This document shows positions 1 through 4,680 of a stretch of 7,357 bases of DNA, in pieces (position 1 is the first letter of the stretch; the number at the start of each line of letters is the position of its first letter). This DNA comes from Thioalkalivibrio nitratireducens (lineage in GTDB: Bacteria > Pseudomonadota > Gammaproteobacteria > Ectothiorhodospirales > Ectothiorhodospiraceae). The notes under the pieces are model-generated. The model was not told where the DNA came from and did not search any database. It was given only the letters and a program-made list of their open reading frames with translations. The translations under genes and the position numbers were made by a program. The stretch covers positions 1-7,357 of the forward strand of contig JAABSN010000170.1 in assembly GCA_011390385.1 (NCBI GenBank), in the 5' to 3' direction.

Positions 1-177
1 CGGGGTGTCTACGCCGCGATGATGGTGATCAGCACAGCGGCCGGGCCGATCGTGCTGGGCGGGTTGCTGGATCGAGGCGTTTCGCTGGCTTCGATGGCCT
101 TGGTCGCAACCGGCTACATCGTGCTGGTGCCCCTGCTGGCAACACCCGGTGTCGGTCGTCGCAGCGGTGGGCATTGA
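1..177 (+). CDS. C-terminal fragment of a probable MFS transporter (5' end outside window)
   Basis: Frame 1 is open from the first base to a TGA at 175-177, giving 58 residues. The fragment starts RGVYAAMMVISTAAGPIVLG, continues with a short LLDRG loop and then a second hydrophobic stretch around SMALVATGYIVLVPLLA, and ends in a polar basic tail (GVGRRSGGH). Two membrane helices joined by a short loop containing a small-residue and Gly-Pro-rich segment fit the last two helices of a major facilitator superfamily permease in the inner membrane. Substrate cannot be inferred from this end. No convincing terminator follows the stop, and 224 bases separate it from the next gene, so co-transcription is unclear. 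Another 12-helix permease family is possible. Confidence 0.6.
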   Translation, partial: RGVYAAMMVISTAAGPIVLGGLLDRGVSLASMALVATGYIVLVPLLATPGVGRRSGGH

Positions 178-401
178 CGCTGAGCGAAACCGGCACGACA
201 ATCGCCGCTGTCCACGCGGACTGCCAAATCCACCAGTTTTGCCAGACTCCGCTTTTCTTCTGGCGTACGTGGCAACGCGCTGGTGCCAAGTCGGTCCCGG
301 GGCTTCATCGGGTGCCGACAATGCAGTCCATCGGCACTGCGAGGCAGGCCCGAGGCGCTGAATGAGGCAGCAGGTATGCATGTCGTAGCAAGAGGCGTGA
401 A
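178..401. other. intergenic gap without a supported gene
   Basis: No reading frame here has a plausible start, ribosome site and protein-like composition. The only structure I see is a 7-bp inverted repeat, GTGCCGA at 312-318 and TCGGCAC at 331-337. It overlaps an alternative 5-bp pairing (GCAGT 323-327 with ACTGC 336-340), and neither is followed by a T run. The Shine-Dalgarno site of the next gene (AGAGG, 391-395) closes the gap. I found no sigma-70 promoter that I would defend. Confidence 0.4.
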
Positions 402-1322
402 ATGATCGTCACCGATCCGGCCGAGTTCCGTCGACAGATCGAGGCGCACTGGCTGATTGCCGATTCGCCGGCCGTGCCGCGGGCGGTATTTCTGGTCGAG
501 CCGACCGACTTCCAGCTTTCGCGGCAGGCCGCGCGCGACAACCGCTACATGGACCTGAGCGTGGGCGTGAATCCGTCGCTGGCGCTGAATCAGCATCGTG
601 CGCTGACCGACCGTATTGCCGAATGCGGCATTCCGGTGATCCGGTTTCCCGGGCGCCAGCACAATCCGGACGACCTGTTTCCGAACAACGTATTTGCCAC
701 GATCCCCGGGCAGTTCATCGTCGGGGCCATGCGCCACCCGGAGCGCCGGCAGGAAGCGCAGCGCCCCGACATCCGGGCATTCTTCTCCGAGCTGATGCGT
801 TATCGCGAAGTGGACTTGCTGACCCGCGACATGGTCGCCGAACTGACCGGTGCCGTTGTTCTCGACCGCGCGCGAAGGATCGGCTTCTGCGGGATGACCA
901 GTCGGGTCGACAAGGCTGGCTGCGAAGCCATGCATGAAGCCTTCGAATCGGCGCTGACCTTCCGTTTCGACCTGAAGCCGGACGAGTACCACACGAACGT
1001 GGTCATGTCCGTATTGGCATCGCGCGCCCTGGTGATCTGCCCGGATGCGTTCGCGGACCCGGAAGCCGCGAGCGCGATTGCCGCGGCCTATCCGGGTCAC
1101 GTGCTCGAGATCAGCCGGGAAGAGAAGGAAGCGTTCGCCGGAAATTGCATTGCGCTGACCTTCCGAGATCTCTTTATTTCGGCGACCGGCTGGCGGGCGC
1201 TGGCACCCGAGAAGCGCCGGATCATCGAGCACGACTGGGACTTTCGCGTGCACGTCGTGGACATGGACGAGATCGAGAAGGCCGGCGGATCGGTGCGCTG
1301 CTGCGTGGCGGAAATCTTCTGA
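402..1322 (+). CDS. ctlX: CtlX-like citrulline/arginine-deiminase-related amidinohydrolase
   Basis: The 306-residue product has the landmarks of the guanidino-group-modifying (pentein) superfamily, in the arginine-deiminase-related branch annotated as citrulline utilization hydrolase CtlX. Visible motifs in order are DDLFPNN (residues 90-96, substrate-binding acid and Asn pair), GFCGMTSRVD (161-170), YHTN (196-199, with the catalytic-type His197), GNCIAL (248-252 region), and the C-terminal GGSVRCCVAEIF, where Cys300 aligns with the catalytic nucleophile of the usual GGGSxRC ending. Length matches the family's roughly 300 residues, so the gene looks intact. There is no signal peptide, so it should be cytosolic. 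Start ATG 402 sits six bases after AGAGG. A second Cys directly after the catalytic one is a small variation. Substrate (citrulline, arginine or another guanidino/ureido compound) is inferred from family, not shown here. Confidence 0.82.
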   Translation: MIVTDPAEFRRQIEAHWLIADSPAVPRAVFLVEPTDFQLSRQAARDNRYMDLSVGVNPSLALNQHRALTDRIAECGIPVIRFPGRQHNPDDLFPNNVFATIPGQFIVGAMRHPERRQEAQRPDIRAFFSELMRYREVDLLTRDMVAELTGAVVLDRARRIGFCGMTSRVDKAGCEAMHEAFESALTFRFDLKPDEYHTNVVMSVLASRALVICPDAFADPEAASAIAAAYPGHVLEISREEKEAFAGNCIALTFRDLFISATGWRALAPEKRRIIEHDWDFRVHVVDMDEIEKAGGSVRCCVAEIF

Positions 1323-1372
1323 GGTTCTCCGGATCGCTCGGTGCACGATCTTCGGGTGAGTTCGCGCTCTGC

Positions 1373-1378
1373 TAAGCT
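1373..1378 (+). promoter_or_regulatory. candidate -10 element for the 1433 gene
   Basis: TAAGCT lies in the 110-base gap before the next gene, inside the context GCTAAGCTCC. It resembles the G(C/G)TA....TCC context of the other two -10 candidates in this window (3139 and 6783). The best -35 at suitable distance is TTCGGG (1351-1356, 16-bp spacer), which is poor. A start site near 1385 would leave a leader of about 50 bases. Confidence 0.25.
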
Positions 1379-1423
1379 CCGAGTCGTCAGGCGAGGTTCG
1401 GCGGGCGGGAAGCAAACAGATTC

Positions 1424-1429
1424 GGGAGG
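1424..1429 (+). promoter_or_regulatory. ribosome binding site that makes the start at 1433 versus 1439 ambiguous
   Basis: GGGAGG is a strong Shine-Dalgarno match but leaves only three bases to ATG 1433. The in-frame ATG at 1439 has a nine-base spacer, and ATG 1448 is too distant to be favoured. Codon three (1439) may therefore be the real start, which would shorten the protein by two residues without changing its signal peptide. Confidence 0.5.
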
Positions 1430-1432
1430 AAA

Positions 1433-1840
1433 ATGATCATGGTGTTGATGAATGCAGGCCGCAATGGCGGCAGAATCCGGCTGATCCCGCTGGTCATGCT
1501 GCTGGCCTCACCGCTGGTCTGGGCCGAGACGCCGCCGTCCGGAGACGCCGACGCCGAACGGGCGGCCTACCGGGAGCGGGTGCAGTCCGTCATGCGCGAC
1601 GCCTATCTGTCCCAGGCGCTGGACCGTTCCGGCGACCGCGTGGTCATGTCCAAGGGCGCCGACGGCACCGTGATGATGGACCTGCAGGGCGGTTTCCAGC
1701 ACGCCATGCTCGTGCGCGTCAATGCCGACGGAGAAATCGAAACGCAGTGCCACAGTGACCTGGAGTCGGCGGCCAAGTTCCTGGCCGGTGGCGGCGAGGC
1801 GCTGACGGAGTCAACCGGGAGCCACAGTCATGAGGACTGA
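1433..1840 (+). CDS. small secreted protein with a DLQG motif, function unknown
   Basis: The 135-residue product has a signal peptide: basic N-region (GRNGGRIR), hydrophobic core LIPLVMLLASPLV and a cleavage site at about VWA|ET (residue 31). The mature part is polar. Its best-defined segment, at about residues 73-115, reads GADGTVMMDLQGGFQHAM, then VRVNADGEIETQC and a DLESAAKFL helix. I recall a recurring secreted-protein segment of the type GxxMVDLQGRF...ADG, often found near PEP-CTERM or exosortase-related genes, and this looks like a member; that is recognition from memory, not a search. A single Cys near residue 105 and a His-rich tail (GSHSHED) are visible. Its stop overlaps the start region of the following metalloprotease gene by 11 bases, which suggests translational coupling and a shared envelope role. 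Confidence 0.7.
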   Translation: MIMVLMNAGRNGGRIRLIPLVMLLASPLVWAETPPSGDADAERAAYRERVQSVMRDAYLSQALDRSGDRVVMSKGADGTVMMDLQGGFQHAMLVRVNADGEIETQCHSDLESAAKFLAGGGEALTESTGSHSHED

Positions 1841-2987
1841 GCGGATGCTCACGGGCTCGGCGCGACCGGCAATCGCAAGCACGGCACTTGCACCGAGGCG
1901 CCTGAATCATGCAACTTCCATTCCCTCCCCCGGCGGCGGGGGAGGGCCAGGGAGGGGGCAGAAGCCAGTTCGAGCCTGCGGGCGAATCCTCGCGACTGCG
2001 CTCCTGCTGATCTTCTCATCGATCCAGGCTGCTGAATTCGAGATCGTCAACAACGACGATCCCGGCGTCGGGCTGAACGACCCGACCGAGGTCGCCCCGG
2101 TCGGCGTCAACCCGGAGACGACGCTGGGCGCGCAGCGCTTGTTTGCGCTGCAGGCCATCACTGAATTCTGGGGTGCGGAACTGGCCAGTGACGTGACGAT
2201 CCGGGTAGGGGTCACCTTTGAGTCCATTGGCGATGTGGACAACAAGTGCACAACAGACGGCGGTGTTCTTGGATTCGCGGGTCCCGCGAGAATACTCGCG
2301 AATTTTAGCAACGCAACGTTTGCCGATACCTGGCATCACGTTGCGCTGGCCAATGCGCTTGCTGCCGAAGACTTGAGGCCTGAAGAAGTCGATATCAATG
2401 TAACGATTAATTCAGATGTTGATGAGGGTTGTCTCGGTGTGGGCACTTCCTTCTATTACGGCATTGACGGCAATCCTCCTGATGGGACGGTGGACATCGT
2501 GCCGCTGATGCTCCACGAACTGGCCCATGGGCTCGGGTTTTCCAATTTCGTCGATCTCGAGACGGGAGAGAAGGCGGGCGGTTCGGATGACGTGTTCATG
2601 CGCAATATCGCGGACGTGTCTTCCGGGACGCTGTTCTGGCCGGACATGACCAACGAGCAGCGCGCCGCTTCCGCGATCAACGATCCGAACGTGGTCTGGA
2701 CCGGCGAAGCCGTTGCCGCTCGCGCCGCATCGGTCGTGGATGCGGCGGGCGCATTCAACGCCGGATTCCTGCGCCTTCATGCACCGGACCCGCTTGTCGA
2801 CGGGAGTTCGATTTCGCACTGGACCAGCGACGCGTCACCGGACCTGCTGATGGAGCCGTCGCTGTCACGTGATCTGGAATTCGGCGGGCTCGATCTCACC
2901 GTCGACCTGTTCCGGGACATCGGCTGGCCAACGGCCGTGCTGTTTGCGGATGGGTTTGAAACCAACTCGGCAGCCGGGTCGCCCTGA
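1830..2987 (+). CDS. secreted zinc metalloprotease (HExxHxxGF), odd N-terminal extension
   Basis: With start ATG 1830 the product has 385 residues. HELAHGLGF (His229, Glu230, His233) is a gluzincin/metzincin-type zinc site. About 100 residues later come SHW (His330) and LLMEP (Met341), an arrangement like the distant third ligand and Met-turn of leishmanolysin-type (M8) enzymes, so His330 is a candidate third ligand. A hydrophobic export segment occurs only at about residues 53-68 (ILATALLLIFSSIQAA). The 50 residues before it include a Gly/Pro run translated from a REP-like palindrome, and no ATG, GTG or TTG lies immediately before the signal segment. ATG 1830 has GGGAG (1817-1821) eight bases upstream; ATG 1845 is the alternative, with GAGGA in front. 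The C-terminus carries LFADGFE (residues 371-377). Substrate unknown; the enzyme should act outside the inner membrane. Confidence 0.78.
   Translation: MRTERMLTGSARPAIASTALAPRRLNHATSIPSPGGGGGPGRGQKPVRACGRILATALLLIFSSIQAAEFEIVNNDDPGVGLNDPTEVAPVGVNPETTLGAQRLFALQAITEFWGAELASDVTIRVGVTFESIGDVDNKCTTDGGVLGFAGPARILANFSNATFADTWHHVALANALAAEDLRPEEVDINVTINSDVDEGCLGVGTSFYYGIDGNPPDGTVDIVPLMLHELAHGLGFSNFVDLETGEKAGGSDDVFMRNIADVSSGTLFWPDMTNEQRAASAINDPNVVWTGEAVAARAASVVDAAGAFNAGFLRLHAPDPLVDGSSISHWTSDASPDLLMEPSLSRDLEFGGLDLTVDLFRDIGWPTAVLFADGFETNSAAGSP
1923..1958. repeat. REP-like palindrome inside the 5' end of the metalloprotease ORF
   Basis: CCCTCCCCC (1923-1931) and GGGGGAGGG (1938-1946) are perfect inverted 9-mers around a six-base GGCGGC loop. 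A further GGGAGGGGG block follows at 1950-1958. The CCCTC...GAGGG...CCAGGGAG arrangement resembles interspersed repeats typically found between genes in GC-rich gammaproteobacteria (family resemblance from memory). Here it lies in the translated region, encoding the Ser-Pro-Gly5-Pro-Gly-Arg-Gly segment. The purine-rich right arm contains Shine-Dalgarno-like GGAGGG but no start codon follows at a useful distance. Confidence 0.6.
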
Positions 2988-2995
2988 CGCGATCC

Positions 2996-3029
2996 GGCCG
3001 ATTTCACTGTCCGGTGACAGCGATCGGCC
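2996..3029 (+). terminator. nested hairpin after the metalloprotease stop, possible terminator
   Basis: Eight bases after the stop codon, GGCCGAT (2996-3002) pairs with ATCGGCC (3023-3029). Inside it, CTGTC (3007-3011) pairs with GACAG (3016-3020) around a CGGT tetraloop. The unpaired bases on either side of the inner stem are unequal (four and two). No clean T run follows (CCGTTCTGCGTTT), so it may be a weak or Rho-assisted terminator or a 3' end stabiliser. Confidence 0.5.
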
Positions 3030-3138
3030 CCGTTCTGCGTTTAACAGACCTTAGAAGGCCCGAAAAGGAACGGCCAGCCGGCGGTGGATTCATGCACAGG
3101 AGACCCCTGTCGAACTGGAATCCCCGTCCGCGGTGCGG

Positions 3139-3144
3139 TATGAT
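3139..3144 (+). promoter_or_regulatory. candidate -10 element of the dockerin/cohesin gene unit
   Basis: TATGAT matches the sigma-70 -10 consensus at five of six positions and sits in the context GCGGTATGATCC. The -35 is weak: CTGGAA (3115-3120) with an 18-bp spacer matches three of six positions. Transcription from about 3151 would give a leader of roughly 110 bases containing the 26-codon ORF at 3185. A 5-bp inverted repeat, ACAGG (3096-3100) and CCTGT (3106-3110), lies just upstream of the -35 and could be an operator, though it is short. Confidence 0.4.
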
Positions 3145-3184
3145 CCGACCCTGCGAGCGTGAAAAGCCGCACGGAGGGAGGTTC

Positions 3185-3265
3185 GTGACGCGCCACAGCC
3201 AAGCCGCTTTCGGCCGACTGTCCGACCTATCCGCCTTGAAAATTTTCAGGAGTTCCGGCAAATGA
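3185..3265 (+). CDS. possible 26-codon leader ORF coupled to the dockerin-like gene
   Basis: GTG 3185 is preceded by GGAGGGAGG (3173-3181), giving a seven-base spacer from the first GGAGG. The frame encodes a basic 26-residue peptide ending ALKIFRSSGK and stops at TGA 3263-3265, so its stop shares the ATGA overlap with the start of the next gene. The combination of a strong ribosome site and an ATGA junction suggests translational coupling. The peptide resembles no family I know and has no signal peptide. The same frame is open upstream to 3014, but that part lies in the presumed promoter and terminator region. The ATGA overlap could be chance, because the next gene also has its own AGGAG. 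Confidence 0.3.
   Translation: MTRHSQAAFGRLSDLSALKIFRSSGK
3195..3221 (+). other. hairpin in the leader of the dockerin-like gene
   Basis: ACAG (3195-3198) pairs with CTGT (3218-3221), and inside it GCCG (3203-3206) pairs with CGGC (3211-3214) around CTTT. It lies within the leader ORF, between that ORF's ribosome site and the AGGAG of the next gene. It could pause ribosomes or polymerase, but the stems are short. Confidence 0.25.
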
Positions 3266-4089
3266 ACCTACGCAATGCTTCGAAATTGACTCTCGCTGCT
3301 GCCCTTTTGGGTGCTGCGGCCATCTCCCAGCCGGTCGTGGCGTGCACGACCGCAGCCTGGTCCGAGACAACCGCAAACGTCCTCGCCAGCGGACCGGCCG
3401 GACCGGACGGAAAGGCGGCGATTGCGCGGTATTCCGGCCAGTGTGCGATGCAGACAGCCGACGGCGCAGTGTCCTATGTGCAGGACAACACTCCCGCGGG
3501 CATCAATCGCATAAGAGCACGCTTTTATGTCTTGTTGGGTAACAACGCCGACGGCACGATCTACGAGGGTTACGCTGCCGGAGGTGCCCCGGTCTTTTCC
3601 GTCGACGCCAGTGCGGCCGGCGTCATCACGCTGTCCAGTGCCTCGGGCGGTTCACCGCAGACTTCGAATGCCAATGCAGGTGCCTGGAACTCGGTTGAAA
3701 TTGACTGGGATCCTGCCGGCGGTGGCGCGACTCTGACGGTCAATGAAAATGCACCCGTGAATTTTGCACCTGCTGGGTCGCCCACGGCCGTTGGCTATAT
3801 CCGACTGGGAAATCTTGATGGCGTTGCTGGGGCCATGAACTTCGATTCCTATGAGTCGCGGCGAACAACGGCGGTTGGCCAGCTATGCGACGGCGATGCC
3901 GATCAATCCGGCCTCAGCGCGGGTGTCCGTGACTTTTCAGACTTGAGCGCGATTTTCGTTGAGTTGGCGACTGCGGGTAATTCGCCTGCTAACGGAACGC
4001 CGGATGCAAACAGGGATGGCGTCGTCGATTTTGCAGACCTTAGCGATGTATTCGTTCTGATTGCTACCGCTCAAGGCAATTGTTCTTAA
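3262..4089 (+). CDS. secreted protein with C-terminal dockerin-like calcium-binding domain
   Basis: The 275-residue product starts with a signal peptide (basic NLRNASK, core LTLAAALLGAAAI, cleavage near residue 27). Residues 28-205 form a beta-rich domain beginning ACTTAAW, with YSGQCAM at 57-63, YVQDNTPAGINRIRARFYVL around 72-91 and WNSVEIDWD at 142-150. This layout is concanavalin/laminin-G-like. Cys28 and Cys61 may form a disulfide. Residues 209-275 carry a twofold dockerin-like duplication. Loop two is a perfect calcium loop (Asp248, Asn250, Asp252, Gly253, Asp256, Asp259). Loop one (Asp212, Asp214, Ser216, Gly217, Asp224, Asp227) has a four-residue insertion. Each is followed by a matching helix (LSAIFVELATA and LSDVFVLIATA). 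Cys209 and Cys274 bracket the domain and could clasp it. AGGAG (3248-3252) precedes ATG 3262 by nine bases. Two cohesin-like genes follow, which makes them plausible partners. Confidence 0.78.
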   Translation: MNLRNASKLTLAAALLGAAAISQPVVACTTAAWSETTANVLASGPAGPDGKAAIARYSGQCAMQTADGAVSYVQDNTPAGINRIRARFYVLLGNNADGTIYEGYAAGGAPVFSVDASAAGVITLSSASGGSPQTSNANAGAWNSVEIDWDPAGGGATLTVNENAPVNFAPAGSPTAVGYIRLGNLDGVAGAMNFDSYESRRTTAVGQLCDGDADQSGLSAGVRDFSDLSAIFVELATAGNSPANGTPDANRDGVVDFADLSDVFVLIATAQGNCS

Positions 4090-4127
4090 GCGTCAGCATC
4101 TGGTCGAATTTTTCAGGAGATTGAGTT

Positions 4128-4634
4128 ATGCGCGTTTTAATTGCTTTTGTATTGTTTTTTTCCTGCTTCGCCACGGTGTCTGCCCAGCAGCTGCGAGAAC
4201 CCGTTGATGATGGTCGGGAGAATCTTAATGACCCCATCGAATCCGGGCTAGTCACTACGACTTATCGCTTTTCAGAATTCGAAGGATTGTCAGGTGGGCA
4301 GTTTCGGTTGAAGTATGATCCGGCGAAGTTGCAGGTCGTAGATCTAAGTAATTGCCTGGCCGGCGTACCTGAGTCGCACCGTGGCGAATTTTCCACATGC
4401 CGGAACATTGCGGATCGCGGCATCGTCCAGTTCCTTATTATGGATCTCGGCGGTAACAGTCCGATTGGCACAGATCCTCTCGGATCGGTCACGTTCAGGA
4501 AAGTGGGTAGCGTCAAAGACGTTGACGAGGAGATTACGATCGAGGATCTCCGGCTCGCAGGACCTGATGGTCGGCATCTCCAGGGTTCATTTGCAAAGAA
4601 AGAAGCGCTGGTTCTGGATAGCTTGATGCAGTGA
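4128..4634 (+). CDS. stand-alone secreted cohesin-like domain protein
   Basis: The 168-residue product has a signal peptide (MRVLIAFVLFFSCFATVSA|QQ, cleavage after residue 19) and then one beta-sandwich module with cohesin hallmarks. These are GLSGGQFRLKYDPAKLQVVD (residues 53-72, the strand-YDP-L-V pattern), a Cys76-Cys91 pair, GIVQFLIMDL (98-107), and DPLGSVTFRKVG (116-127, the late beta strand of the fold). It is homologous in layout to the N-terminal module of the next gene, with identical Cys spacing. No anchor, dockerin or other domain is present, so the protein should be a free periplasmic or extracellular module. AGGAG (4115-4119) lies eight bases before ATG 4128, and the gap from the preceding stop is 38 bases, consistent with one operon. 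The first 60 codons are visibly AT-richer than the rest of the window. Direct dockerin binding is inferred. Confidence 0.7.
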   Translation: MRVLIAFVLFFSCFATVSAQQLREPVDDGRENLNDPIESGLVTTTYRFSEFEGLSGGQFRLKYDPAKLQVVDLSNCLAGVPESHRGEFSTCRNIADRGIVQFLIMDLGGNSPIGTDPLGSVTFRKVGSVKDVDEEITIEDLRLAGPDGRHLQGSFAKKEALVLDSLMQ

Positions 4635-4668
4635 TCGAGCGAAGCCTCACTAAAGATAATTTAACTTT

Positions 4669-4672
4669 GGAG
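4669..4672 (+). promoter_or_regulatory. ribosome binding site that places the anchor-protein start at 4681
   Basis: GGAG ends at 4672 and leaves an eight-base spacer to ATG 4681. An in-frame GTG at 4672 would extend the protein by three residues, but it overlaps this GGAG and has no ribosome site of its own, so ATG 4681 is preferred. The ATG start also gives a clean signal peptide beginning MKLALKF. Confidence 0.7.
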
Positions 4673-4680
4673 TGATAGGA

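Noticed and set aside
312..340. Alternative hairpins in the first intergenic gap as a terminator or attenuator
   Set aside because: Stems are only 7 and 5 bp with a large loop and no T run, and they lie 135 bases from the preceding stop codon.
114..1415. 433-codon open frame on the minus strand opposite the CtlX-like gene
   Set aside because: It is a shadow of GC-rich codon bias. The product is Arg/His-rich without recognisable domains, and the plus-strand frame has clear family motifs.
3014..3184. Upstream part of the open frame that contains the leader ORF, as a full 83-residue gene
   Set aside because: It starts inside the terminator-like hairpin and crosses the candidate promoter. No ribosome site supports ATG 3014, and only the GTG 3185 start has one.
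3150..3235. Leader before the dockerin-like gene as a c-di-GMP or other known riboswitch
   Set aside because: Short stems and a few fragments reminiscent of ACGC and AGCC elements are present, but the conserved core and helix order of known classes are not there.
3337..3345. Lipobox-like VVAC at residues 25-28 of the dockerin-like protein
   Set aside because: It fits the lipobox loosely, but the Cys has a likely disulfide partner (Cys61) in the same domain, and the preceding Gln-Pro is atypical. Ordinary signal peptidase cleavage is preferred, though not proven.
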